Under the pieces are notes generated by a model. That model worked only from the letters and a program-made list of their open reading frames with translations, had not been told where the DNA came from and searched no databases. The position numbers were made by a program, and so were the translations under genes. A stretch of DNA of 64,000 bases from positions 2,798,001 through 2,862,000 of the forward strand of contig NZ_CP048409.1 in the NCBI RefSeq assembly GCF_010448835.1, read 5' to 3'. The DNA comes from Draconibacterium halophilum (GTDB lineage Bacteria > Bacteroidota > Bacteroidia > Bacteroidales > Prolixibacteraceae). Shown here piece by piece: positions 24,783 through 33,820 of this stretch. The first letter of the stretch is position 1. Every line of letters begins with the position of its first letter.

Positions 24783-26966
24783 TTAATCATTATCCATTTC
24801 GTCAATAACACGAATCTTGTCTTTCAGCAGTTCAATTTTTTGCTTCGTTACTTCAATTTTCTTTTTGACATCTGCAATTAACGATTCCGCATTTTTAGAT
24901 TTGGCAAAGAATCCTACGTTGTTGTCCAGCAACACTAAATCATTTTCCAGTTGTTTCATTTTGCTCATGTACTTATCGCGTTCCATGCGCATTTTATTTT
25001 GTCCACGCATCGATTCAGAGAACGACGACATTTTATTTCTGAATTTTAATAAGTTACGTCTTTCATCATCCAGGTTAAGGTCGTCAAACAGTTTATTAAT
25101 GGCATCTCTAAACTGTACTTTAATCTCATCTTTCTTTTTAAAAGGTACATGTCCAATTTCAGTCCATCTGCGCTGAAAAGCTTTTAATGATTCCAGGTTT
25201 TTGTCAACCTTTTCAACCGGTTTAAAGTTTTCAACCTCTTTTATAAGGTCTTCTTTTAGCTTCAAATTATCATCCTGCTCGGTATCTACATCAGAAAAAT
25301 GCTCTGATTTTTTATCAAAGAAAAAGTCGCAGGCCGCCCTAAAACGTTTCCATAAAGCATCAGAATGTTTCCGCGGCACCGGACCAATTTCTTTCCATTT
25401 TTTCTGGATATTAATAAAGTCTTGTGTTGTTTTTTTCCAATCATCACTGTCTTTCAGCGACTCTGCCTGAACACACAGATCAGTTTTTAACTGCAGATTA
25501 TTTTGTTGCTCTTCCTTGTTTTTGGCATAAAATGCGCGCTTAGCATTAAAAAACGCATCGCAGGCTGTTCGGAAACGTTCATAAATCTTGTTATTATCCT
25601 TTCTTGGTGCAAAACCAATTGTCCGCCAAACCTTTTGTAATTCAATGAGTTGTTTAGATCTTTCGTCCCACTCTCTGTGGTTCGAAATTTCTCCCTGAGT
25701 AATCTCTTCAGCTTTTTCGCACAATGCTGTTTTAGCTTCCAGATTTTTCTTCTGATCAACTTTTCTATTCTCAAAAAATTCTTGGTGCTTTTTGTTTATT
25801 TTGGTTGTTGCTGCCTTAAAACGTTCCCAAATATCGTCTTTTTGTTCACGCGGAACAGGGCCTATTTCGCGCCACTGTTCGTGGTATTTCTGAAGGGTAT
25901 TAAATGCTTTTAGGATTGATGGCTCTTCAACCAGCAATTCCTCTGCACTTTCGCAAAGTTTGATTTTCGCTTCGAGGTTTTTTTTCAGATCCAGGTCGCG
26001 TAGCTCGCGATTAATTTTAATGTAATCGTAGAAGTTCTCAACATGAAAATGATAAGTATCCCAAAGATTTTTCATTTTTGATTGTGGAACCAAACCTATC
26101 TCCCGCCACTCTCTTTGGAGATCACGAAAATCATTAAAGGTCTTATTGATCGATTCTTCGTTATTGATCAAACCTTTTATCTTTTCAATTACTTCGTATT
26201 TTTTCTCTAAATTTTCTTCTTTTTCAGATTCCAACTTTTTATTGTGCTCGATACGAATGTATCGGTATTTTTTTAGCAGATCCTTAATATCCTTTTCATA
26301 GGGATCATCTTCGGTTTTGAAATCCTCTTCTGCACCACCATCGGCAATAAATTTCTTTTTATCAGCCTCTATGTTCTCGTTCAGATTCTTATAAAATATC
26401 GCTTTAATGGCTTCAATTTCATCTCTAACCTTTATATCACGTTCCTCTTCAAGTATGTCGCGGAGCGCATTAACAAGTTCAACCTGAGAATAATTGGAGT
26501 AATCAACCGGTTCTCTTTTTTTCGGTTTTTCTTCTTTTACAGGTTTTGCTTTTTCGGCTGTACTTTCCGTTGATTTTTGCTCATTTTCTGATTCCTTACT
26601 TTCCGGTTCCCTTGGTGCTTCTTCTGTTTTTTGTTCAGCAGCAGCATCGTTTGAATCTTCAGTTGAATCAGTTGTATTTTCTTCTTTTGAATTTATTTCG
26701 GACTCTGAATCACTTTTTGGTTCTTCTGCAACTTCAGCCTTAGGCTCTTCTTTCGCAGTTTCTTCAACTTTTGCAGTTTCAGGTTCTGCAGTGGATTCTT
26801 CTGCTGTTGTATCCTCTGTTGGCTCAACACTTTTTTCATCCTCCACCGTGTTCAATTCATCCGGTTTTGCAGCTTCTTCCGAAGTTGATTTAACTTCAGA
26901 GTTCTCAAGGTCAGTATTCTCCGTACGCTTTAACTCTTCCGAGTTTTTTAGATCTTTAGGTTCCAT
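24783..26966 (-). CDS. DUF349 repeat protein with acidic low-complexity N-terminus
   Basis: A 727-residue protein. Residues 1-150 are almost entirely Glu, Lys, Ser, Thr and Ala, a disordered acidic region. After it come five copies of a helical DUF349 repeat, each with the core W-x2-IG-x-[VA]-P (REIGLVP, REIGPVP, RTIGFAP, KEIGPVP, TEIGHVP), then a C-terminal coiled coil. DUF349 proteins are widespread in Bacteroidota and Actinobacteria. Their role is not well defined. No signal peptide is visible, so it is probably cytoplasmic. Confidence 0.85.
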   Translation of the reverse strand: MEPKDLKNSEELKRTENTDLENSEVKSTSEEAAKPDELNTVEDEKSVEPTEDTTAEESTAEPETAKVEETAKEEPKAEVAEEPKSDSESEINSKEENTTDSTEDSNDAAAEQKTEEAPREPESKESENEQKSTESTAEKAKPVKEEKPKKREPVDYSNYSQVELVNALRDILEEERDIKVRDEIEAIKAIFYKNLNENIEADKKKFIADGGAEEDFKTEDDPYEKDIKDLLKKYRYIRIEHNKKLESEKEENLEKKYEVIEKIKGLINNEESINKTFNDFRDLQREWREIGLVPQSKMKNLWDTYHFHVENFYDYIKINRELRDLDLKKNLEAKIKLCESAEELLVEEPSILKAFNTLQKYHEQWREIGPVPREQKDDIWERFKAATTKINKKHQEFFENRKVDQKKNLEAKTALCEKAEEITQGEISNHREWDERSKQLIELQKVWRTIGFAPRKDNNKIYERFRTACDAFFNAKRAFYAKNKEEQQNNLQLKTDLCVQAESLKDSDDWKKTTQDFINIQKKWKEIGPVPRKHSDALWKRFRAACDFFFDKKSEHFSDVDTEQDDNLKLKEDLIKEVENFKPVEKVDKNLESLKAFQRRWTEIGHVPFKKKDEIKVQFRDAINKLFDDLNLDDERRNLLKFRNKMSSFSESMRGQNKMRMERDKYMSKMKQLENDLVLLDNNVGFFAKSKNAESLIADVKKKIEVTKQKIELLKDKIRVIDEMDND

Positions 26967-27381
26967 TTACAGTATTTTTTCACATCGTATTACAACGATT
27001 TTCATGATATCATTGACCTACGAAAATAGGGAAATCCCCATTAATACTCAATAAATCAGAGAAAATAATAATTCGCGATATTTAGAGCAATTGGTTTTCA
27101 ATTGGTTAGCCTTCGTTATTTTGTGTTTTTAAAGTGCTAATATATTCAGTACGAGCTTTTTTGGCAGGAATTTGCCACTTAAAATCAATTTTTAACGAGA
27201 GGTATATTTCCAGTTTTGATTAATTTGAGTGTAAATAGGAATAGGTCTGAATATATGTTTCTAAACATTGTTAAAAATCTAAATATCAATACATAACGCA
27301 TTTTTATTGTGTGGAAATTATAGTAAATTACATTTTTCTATTATAGTTGTTTAAAACAGACACCAGCTAAAATCTTAAAAC
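26967..27381. other. 415-bp AT-rich gap
   Basis: Separates the divergent DUF349 and ArsC-like genes. A small GGCAGGAATTTGCC dyad lies near 27163. I see no other gene, RNA or clear promoter here. Confidence 0.4.
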
Positions 27382-27815
27382 ATGGGATAAGTATTTTATT
27401 TTTAAGCACCCGAAACTCATGTAGAAGCCAAATGGCCGAAGCCATACTCCGCAATCATGACGATAATCTCCGCATCTACTCTGCCGGAATAGAACCCGTA
27501 GATCATGTGAGCTCAATCGCAATTGAAGTATTGAAAGAAGTGGGGATAAATGTAGAACAAAGTGTGCCGCACAGCTATTCAGAATATTCTGACATGGAAT
27601 TTGATTACCTGATTACGGTAGGCGAAGGAACAACCGAAGAACTAAAAATTCCGAAAGTAAATTACAAGAGAAAGTTGCATTTGGGCTTTAAAAGTCCGTA
27701 TAAAGGTGCCAAATCGCAGGAAGAAATTAAAGAAAGATGCTGTGCAGTGCGAGATGAATTACTATCGGAAATGGATTATTTTTATCATCGAATATTAAAA
27801 AAAAGGCATCCATAA
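27382..27815 (+). pseudogene. ArsC / low-molecular-weight phosphatase-like gene, frameshifted near its start, catalytic Cys replaced by Ser
   Basis: The open frame (127 residues from an internal ATG at 27432) begins inside the phosphate-binding loop: the codons just upstream read NSCRSQ before MAEAILR. That upstream frame stays open but has no ATG, GTG or TTG. Adding one G to ATGGG at 27382 joins a normal start to give M-G-I-S-I-L-F-L-S-T-R-N-S-C-R-S-Q and a 144-residue protein of family length. The nucleophile of the C-x5-R loop is Ser here. LMW-PTP/ArsC enzymes dephosphorylate phosphotyrosine or reduce arsenate, and a Ser nucleophile would be inactive. The missing base may be an assembly error. 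Confidence 0.65.
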
Positions 27816-27833
27816 ATATATGAATGCCTTTTT
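27797..27833. terminator. bidirectional terminator between the ArsC-like and M24 genes
   Basis: AAAAGGCAT and ATGCCTTTT form a 9-bp stem with A/T tracts on both sides, overlapping the end of the ArsC-like gene and lying just before the end of the convergent aminopeptidase gene. Confidence 0.75.
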
Positions 27834-27838
27834 CTCGT

Positions 27839-29230
27839 TTATTCTTGCTGTACAATCTTTTCAACTTCATCAGGTTCAATAGGAACCCGCTCCCCTATTA
27901 TTTCACTACCTGTTTCGGTAACCAGTATATCATCTTCGAGTCGGATTCCGCCAAATTCGCGGTATTCATTCACTTTTTCGAAGTTTATAAAATCTTTGTT
28001 TATGCCTTCAGCCTGCCATTTATCTATCAGTGCCGGAATAAAATAACATCCGGGTTCGTTTGTAATTACAAAACCAGGTTTTAGGCGTTTTCCCAATCGT
28101 AAAGCAGCGGCTCCAAACTGGTCTGCCGGCCGTATCTCATCATCATAGCCCACATAAATCTGGCCCAGATCTTCCATGTCGTGAACATCCAGTCCCATCA
28201 TATGCCCCAAACCATGAGGAAAAAACAGGGCATGTGCACCTGCTGCAACCGCTTCTTTAACATCACCTTTCATTAGTCCCAGTTTTTTTAACCCGGCAGC
28301 AATTACTTCAGCGGCAGCTAAATGAACCGATAAATACGTAATACCAGGCCTGGTAAGTTCTGTCGCCTTATTATTGGCAGCAAGTACGATTTCATATATT
28401 TCGCGCTGTTTGCTAGTGAACATGCCACCTACCGGAGTAGTACGCGTAAAATCAGATGCGTAATGAAGTAGTGATTCGGCACCGGCATCGCATAACATCA
28501 ATCTGCCTTTTTCAAGTGTTTGCGAATGATCGTGATTGTGCAATGTTTCGCCATTTTGCGATAGAATAATAGGGAAAGAAGCCATTCCACCACCGGCAAA
28601 TGAAATGCCTTCCATCGTTCCTGCAATCTTTTGCTCCCACGTTCCGGGTTGTGCCATCCGCATTGCAGCAACATGCATTTCGTAACCCGTTGCACAGGCA
28701 TTCTTAATCTCTTCTACTTCTTGTGCTTCCTTAATTTCCCGGATTGAAATAACAGCTTTAATAAGCTCAAGCGAGGCATGATTTTGAACGGCTAACGCAG
28801 AAAGGCCTGTTAATTTCTCCAGCAAAATTTTATTCTCTCCGCGATATGGTGGAAGAAAATGTACATTCCGACCAGAATTCATAGCTTTTTTTACAATGTC
28901 GAAAAGCTTTGCAAATGGCGCAGTTTGGGTAATTCCTACTTTGGTCGCGTTATCTTTTAAAGGAACCTGTGGCCCCATCCAAATAATGTCATCAATCACC
29001 ACGTCATCGCCAAAAATGTATTCATCACCGCTCTCAAAGTCAATTACTCCGGCCAGCCCTGGAAAATCAAGGCCAAAGAAATAAAGGAAAGAACTATCCT
29101 GACGAAAATGATATGTATTATCAAGACAATTCATTGGCGATTCGCCATTTCCAAGTATTAGTCCGACTCCTTTTAAGCCTTTGGACTTCAATTTATTTCT
29201 ACGATCGATATAAGTATTTTTGTCAAACAT
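27839..29230 (-). CDS. pepP: M24-family Xaa-Pro aminopeptidase (aminopeptidase P)
   Basis: A 463-residue metallopeptidase that removes the N-terminal residue before proline. The AMP_N domain lies in roughly the first 150 residues and the pita-bread domain follows, with metal ligands in LCDAGAE, SDFTRTTPVGG, GLGHMMGLDVHD, TNEPGCYF and GIRLEDDI. The start at MFDKNTYIDRR is chosen because upstream extension to 29425 adds 65 residues with no similarity to the family. It is a cytoplasmic enzyme with no signal peptide. Confidence 0.9.
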   Translation of the reverse strand: MFDKNTYIDRRNKLKSKGLKGVGLILGNGESPMNCLDNTYHFRQDSSFLYFFGLDFPGLAGVIDFESGDEYIFGDDVVIDDIIWMGPQVPLKDNATKVGITQTAPFAKLFDIVKKAMNSGRNVHFLPPYRGENKILLEKLTGLSALAVQNHASLELIKAVISIREIKEAQEVEEIKNACATGYEMHVAAMRMAQPGTWEQKIAGTMEGISFAGGGMASFPIILSQNGETLHNHDHSQTLEKGRLMLCDAGAESLLHYASDFTRTTPVGGMFTSKQREIYEIVLAANNKATELTRPGITYLSVHLAAAEVIAAGLKKLGLMKGDVKEAVAAGAHALFFPHGLGHMMGLDVHDMEDLGQIYVGYDDEIRPADQFGAAALRLGKRLKPGFVITNEPGCYFIPALIDKWQAEGINKDFINFEKVNEYREFGGIRLEDDILVTETGSEIIGERVPIEPDEVEKIVQQE

Positions 29231-29467
29231 ATTCTGAAGTTTTTTTAAAATTTTTACGAAGATACTTTTTCTGTTATTATTTAGAACGATTAAAAATTTA
29301 ATAGAAGTTAAAGATATATTTTCGAGATCGGAATTCAGATGACTCTTGTCACAACAAAATATAGCGACACTCAAACAGCACATTATCCAATAGTTAAGTT
29401 GCACATTTATTGATCCGTAAACCAACGAAATAATAAATTCCTATATGGGCTCCTTTCAATTTTATCC

Positions 29468-29513
29468 CTTAATACAGAACTTGGTTACCATAATTGGCGT
29501 AACTTAATACAGA
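29468..29513 (+). repeat. 11-bp direct repeat upstream of the cytidylate-kinase-like gene
   Basis: CTTAATACAGA is repeated at 29468-29478 and 29503-29513, 35 bp apart, just ahead of the start codon at 29529. Between the copies are GGTTACC and GTAAC. Possible regulator-binding repeats. Confidence 0.4.
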
Positions 29514-29528
29514 CAAAGCTTAGAAATT

Positions 29529-30251
29529 ATGGGAAATTCATTGATGAACTATCTTAACAGGCGACTACAGGAGGAAAGTCCTCGTGAATTGGGTAATATG
29601 AATCAGGCCGGACCGGTAATCACTATTTCACGAGAAGTTGGTTGTAATGGCCTTGTTTTAGCACGATTAATGGCCGAACGACTTAACAAAAAACTCACTA
29701 TGGGATCGTGGAGCGTGCTGAGTAAAGAAATTTTTTATGAAAGTGCAAAAGAGCTCGATCTTGATCCTGAAAAGGTGCGGCAAACATTTAAAAAGACCGA
29801 CAGGTACATTTTTGAAGAAATTTTAAATGCCTTTAAGGATAAGCGTTATAAAAGTGAAGACCTGATTATTAAAACGGTGAAAGAAGTGGTTCGAACACTG
29901 GCTATTGATGGTTATTGCATTATTGTTGGGCGGGCAAGCCATATTATTGCCAGCGACATTACTAATGCATTACACTTACGATTAACAGCACCACTTGGGT
30001 ATCGCATCAATACCATAATGAGGAATAACAGACTCAACCGTAATGAAGCCATTGCATTTATCGAAAAGGTTGATAAAGAACGAGCTGCATTCCGTAAGGC
30101 GCTCAAGGAAAGTAATCTTCGTGAAGAATTTTTTGATCTCACCATCAACCGTGGATCATTTACCAATGAACAGGTGCTTGACCTGATTGAATTTACCGTT
30201 GAAAAGAAAGGTATTCTGCACTACAATAAGCCCAAGATTCAGCGTTATTAA
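29529..30251 (+). CDS. cytidylate kinase-like family protein
   Basis: A 240-residue P-loop protein of the cytidylate-kinase-like family. It has ITISREVGCNGLVLARLMAE (residues 31-50), the substrate-side EEILNAFKDK segment and IIVGRASHIIASD (near 137), followed by an arginine-rich lid region. The P-loop is atypical (REVGCNGL rather than GxxxxGKS/T). Probably a nucleotide or small-molecule kinase, substrate unknown. Transcribed alone, with a terminator downstream. Confidence 0.78.
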   Translation: MGNSLMNYLNRRLQEESPRELGNMNQAGPVITISREVGCNGLVLARLMAERLNKKLTMGSWSVLSKEIFYESAKELDLDPEKVRQTFKKTDRYIFEEILNAFKDKRYKSEDLIIKTVKEVVRTLAIDGYCIIVGRASHIIASDITNALHLRLTAPLGYRINTIMRNNRLNRNEAIAFIEKVDKERAAFRKALKESNLREEFFDLTINRGSFTNEQVLDLIEFTVEKKGILHYNKPKIQRY

Positions 30252-30268
30252 AATGGCAGGTTTCCCAT

Positions 30269-30307
30269 AAAAAACGGGTAAGATCAAATTTGTCTTACCC
30301 GTTTTTT
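30269..30307. terminator. bidirectional terminator between convergent genes
   Basis: AAAACGGGTAAGA pairs with TCTTACCCGTTTT (13 bp), with A and T tracts on both sides. It lies between the cytidylate-kinase-like gene and the DUF1080-PHP gene. Confidence 0.85.
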
Positions 30308-30315
30308 AATATGCT

Positions 30316-31779
30316 TTATCCCGTAATATTATCGGGAAAGCCTTTTACATTTACCGGTTTTTCAGCATCGGGTTTAGGCTCAAACATGTCGTTTGGTGTT
30401 AATTTGCACTCCTCCAACATTTCAAGGCAATACTCCAGTTGTCCAAGATTTTTAGTTACATTATTAGTTCCGAAAGCAAACTTAACGCCTGCCTCTTTCG
30501 CCATTTTTATCATTTCAGCATTTGGTGTTTTATAACGGGCATTAATCTCAAGAGCAATTCCGTTATCAGCAAGTACTTTTACTACGCGCTCCATTCGCTC
30601 TTTTGTCCATAGTTTTTCATATTCCGGCATTAATTCGCCGGGTAATACGGTAGGATTCACATAAATATCAACCGGTTCCTGCGAGAAAATCGATTCAATT
30701 TTTTCTACCAGATCATCCATAAACTGCTGCTTATCATCCACCCAAACTTCTTGAGGTATCCAGATACGGTTTCGGCGTCCTTTTTTGTCGGTGAAAGTCA
30801 TGGCATCGGTAAATACATAATCAAATTTAGCTACGGCTTCGCGCGAAAACAATGTAATCCACTCACGACCTTCTGCCTGCATGCCTTTGTAGGTTGGACT
30901 ATCTTTAACTTCCTCCATATAAGCATACAGCGATTCATCGTCGGTTACCGGAAAATAAAGACCACAATTGGGAGCTACACCGTAATTTATTCCCAAACGT
31001 TGCGAATTATCAACCAGATCGTCGAGTGTTAACCCGCCTTTTAGATGAACGTGGTAATCCACCAACGGAAAACCTGCATACATCAATTTGGTAACTTTTG
31101 TATCCCATTCTTTATCTACTTCCGGGCTTACTGGTTCTGATTCAGGGAGTGCTTTTACACGAATATTTCGGAAATAAGTGGTGCTGTTCGGATCGTGCGC
31201 CTGTAAAGCAAAGGTACCCTCACTCAATTTAACGCTTTCTCCTCCCTCCCATCTCCAGGGATTTTCCGGCTCGATGTATTCATTCACTTTTACATCGTTC
31301 ACAAAAACTTCCACCATATTTTCCACCACTTTTATACGCATTGTAAACCACTCGTTGTCGTCGGCCAGCGGATAATAAACATTTCGGATATTATATACAC
31401 TTCCTGTTTTTCGTCGTTCGGGATATTCAACAGAACCGCGGTATGAGTTATTTACTTGTATTTCGTAGCCTTTTGCGGGCCATCCTTTTTCCTGGTATTC
31501 GGTATGAATAAAAATGCCTGAATTCGAATGTTCCTGGGCTTTTATTTCCGCTTCAAACTCAAAGTTTTTAAAGTCGCCTTCGTAGAACAGGTGCGATCGT
31601 TCTCCGGCACATTTTATCATGCCATCTTCAACGCTTATACTTTCCGGATTTTCGGTGGCTTTTTTCCAGCCATCCAGCGTTTCACCATCAAAAATGGTTT
31701 GCCACTCTCCCACCGGAACTTTATTCTGGCAAGCGGTAAAAACGATTAAAATTAGTACAGGGAAAAATAACTTTCTCAT
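30316..31779 (-). CDS. lipoprotein with DUF1080 (3-keto-disaccharide hydrolase) and PHP-like domains
   Basis: A 487-residue lipoprotein (lipobox TAC, Cys16). The first half is a DUF1080 concanavalin-like domain (WQTIFDGETLDGWK near residue 27, HSNSGIFIHTEY near 98, SVYNIRNVY near 135). The second half, from about 240, starts VDYHVHLKGG and looks like a PHP-type metal-dependent phosphoesterase domain, with further conserved His/Asp-containing segments. DUF1080 enzymes cleave 3-keto sugars made by Gfo/Idh-type oxidoreductases, so this may work with such enzymes. The combination of both domains in one chain is uncommon but known. Confidence 0.78.
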   Translation of the reverse strand: MRKLFFPVLILIVFTACQNKVPVGEWQTIFDGETLDGWKKATENPESISVEDGMIKCAGERSHLFYEGDFKNFEFEAEIKAQEHSNSGIFIHTEYQEKGWPAKGYEIQVNNSYRGSVEYPERRKTGSVYNIRNVYYPLADDNEWFTMRIKVVENMVEVFVNDVKVNEYIEPENPWRWEGGESVKLSEGTFALQAHDPNSTTYFRNIRVKALPESEPVSPEVDKEWDTKVTKLMYAGFPLVDYHVHLKGGLTLDDLVDNSQRLGINYGVAPNCGLYFPVTDDESLYAYMEEVKDSPTYKGMQAEGREWITLFSREAVAKFDYVFTDAMTFTDKKGRRNRIWIPQEVWVDDKQQFMDDLVEKIESIFSQEPVDIYVNPTVLPGELMPEYEKLWTKERMERVVKVLADNGIALEINARYKTPNAEMIKMAKEAGVKFAFGTNNVTKNLGQLEYCLEMLEECKLTPNDMFEPKPDAEKPVNVKGFPDNITG

Positions 31780-31860
31780 GTTTATTGGTTTAGATTATTA
31801 TTGGTTCTTAAAACTAAAGAAAAAATTGTTAGCTGAATAGCGATTGACCATTTGTTTTAA

Positions 31861-31903
31861 AAATTAAGGCGCTTGTTCAAAAAAGTATCAAACGCCTTAA
31901 TTT
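31861..31903 (-). terminator. terminator after the M81 gene
   Basis: AAATTAAGGCG and CGCCTTAATTT form an 11-bp perfect stem around a 21-base loop, with a T tract on the minus strand. It lies 4 bp from the M81 stop codon. Confidence 0.7.
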
Positions 31904-31906
31904 ATT

Positions 31907-33463
31907 TTACTTATCAGCCAATGGAATTAACCGTGCTGAAAGATCGGCATCATCCATGTCTTTATCTAACGGGAACATCGGGCGATGAATACGTTTGTAT
32001 CCTAAACGCTCCAAATCCTGATCGACTCCACCAGGTGTTAATGCCATCAACCAACCGGCTCTCATATTGTAGAGTTCCGGTACCAGGTAACCAATCTTAA
32101 CTACTACTATGTCGGCTTCGCGTGGATATAAACTCAAATCGGTGAAATCGGTCTCGTGATGATAGGGTTTCCGTTTTTTAGTTACGATAACATCAACACT
32201 GCCTACGTTTATTACCACTTCGGTTTCGGCATAACGATCGCCTTGTTTAATCGCCTCTACCCTGCCGGTTAATTCTACTGGTCCGCAATAACGATCATCT
32301 ACTTCAGCGCCAACCATACCAGTTACCGTTTCTCCAATTCCGGCTTCCACAGCTTTGGCAACAAGATCAGGGCCAGGAATAGAGGCATAAATTAACGATG
32401 GCCCATTTTTCTTTTTGAATTCCTTACGTTTCAGTATTTCATTCAGTGTCCAGGTAACATCACCCGCGCCACCAGCGGTAGGATTGTCGCCCATATCGCT
32501 GATGATAAAAGGTTTTTCCTCAAAAGCAATCGCTCGGTCGAGGCATTCCTCTAAAGGGGCTACCGGAGCTACAAACTCAAACTCATTACGAACATCCCAA
32601 AAAGCCTGCGCCAGTTCTTCGGCTGATTTTGTTACTGCTTCCTTGTCGTCGCCGTAAGCCATTACTACCGCACGGTTACGAGGCTCATCGGCCCATGCGT
32701 AGCCCACCCAAATAGCTGCGTCAATAACGCCTTCGCGTGCTGCTGCCGGGGCAACTTTAGCATAAAGGCTTTTCCCCGGTTCAATGCGGGTACTTGTCTT
32801 TTCGCCGGGCAACAATATCGGAACCGGGATCCAGGCTTTGTATTTTGGTTTACCTAAACCACTCTCCAGACGGTCGAGCAAATTAGTTAATGCACGTTTT
32901 TTAGATTCAATGGCATCTTCGTGTGGTGCCATGCGGTAACAAGTAATCAGGTCGCTGTGATTCGCCAGCCGCTTACTTACATTTCCGTGCAAATCCATCG
33001 AAGTTGAGATCATCACATCATCGCCAACTATTTTGCGTATACGTTGGATAAAATCGCCTTCCGGATCATCCAAACCAACAACACTCATTGCTCCGTGAAT
33101 ATCAAAGAAAAGTCCATCGTAAGGCAAATTCTCTTTTAACCGGTCCAATGTTTCGCCAACCAGTGTTTCGTAAGCATCGCGGGTAACAATACCACCAGGC
33201 AGTGCATGACCGCGCAACGTTGGAAACCATTCGGCACGTTTAAGAGTGGCTGCGGTATCGTCCATAAACGGATAATAAGTAAATATTTCGTCTCCACGAC
33301 GTGCCTTAAAAGCCTCAATGCCCGTCTGTGCAGGCGAAAAAGTGCTCGATTCAATGGCCAGTCCGGCTATGGCAACACGCGGAAGTTTGTTTTCCTTTTT
33401 CTTATTGCAGCCTACAGTAATAACCAGGGCGGCAATCAGCAATCCGAAAAGAATTCGTTTCAT
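31907..33463 (-). CDS. M81-family metallopeptidase (MlrC-like), lipoprotein
   Basis: A 518-residue protein of the microcystinase C family. N-terminal signal with lipobox VGC (Cys19), then the M81 domain (IAGLAIESSTFSP near residue 32, and GLFFDIHGAM near 115, with HEDAIESKKRA further on). A MlrC C-terminal domain follows (SDMGDNPTAGGAGDVTW near 323). M81 enzymes hydrolyse small peptides, and the predicted lipid anchor puts this copy in the periplasm or on the outer membrane. It is upstream of, and codirectional with, the DUF1080-PHP gene, but a terminator separates them. Confidence 0.85.
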   Translation of the reverse strand: MKRILFGLLIAALVITVGCNKKKENKLPRVAIAGLAIESSTFSPAQTGIEAFKARRGDEIFTYYPFMDDTAATLKRAEWFPTLRGHALPGGIVTRDAYETLVGETLDRLKENLPYDGLFFDIHGAMSVVGLDDPEGDFIQRIRKIVGDDVMISTSMDLHGNVSKRLANHSDLITCYRMAPHEDAIESKKRALTNLLDRLESGLGKPKYKAWIPVPILLPGEKTSTRIEPGKSLYAKVAPAAAREGVIDAAIWVGYAWADEPRNRAVVMAYGDDKEAVTKSAEELAQAFWDVRNEFEFVAPVAPLEECLDRAIAFEEKPFIISDMGDNPTAGGAGDVTWTLNEILKRKEFKKKNGPSLIYASIPGPDLVAKAVEAGIGETVTGMVGAEVDDRYCGPVELTGRVEAIKQGDRYAETEVVINVGSVDVIVTKKRKPYHHETDFTDLSLYPREADIVVVKIGYLVPELYNMRAGWLMALTPGGVDQDLERLGYKRIHRPMFPLDKDMDDADLSARLIPLADK

Positions 33464-33820
33464 ATCTTTCTAAAATTTTTAAATAATGCTACAATAAAGC
33501 AAATTTAAGCAGAAAAGCAGGAATGAAGATGAGATTCTTCATAAATGTTTTAATGCCGCCTTCACTTAATCTCTTTATATTTAAATAATAATGGGCAAGC
33601 AAGTAATCTGATAGCTCATTTTATCTATTTTTGCTTCGTAAATTATTCATTACAAATGGGAACGAACAATTATATACAAAAACTTGAGTTGGTTTATATC
33701 GACCGATCAAAATTGTTGTTGTTCCTGTACATTTTCTCCGAGCTCTAAATTCTTTTCTTTCATTACCCCAAACAGTAAACCATTTAATTTTTATTCAATC
33801 GTTGTTCTTTATTCTTTGCA
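33464..33820 (+). promoter_or_regulatory. divergent gap with candidate promoter for the radical SAM gene
   Basis: A 357-bp gap. TATTTTTG at 33626-33633 matches the TAnnTTTG -7 box in the plus direction, leaving a 180-base leader. A 30-codon frame (33656-33748) lies within it but has no support. Nothing else was recognised. Confidence 0.35.

Noticed and set aside
33656..33748. A 30-codon plus-strand frame (MGTNNYIQKLEL...)
   Set aside because: Too short, no recognised family, and in a leader region. Nothing supports translation.
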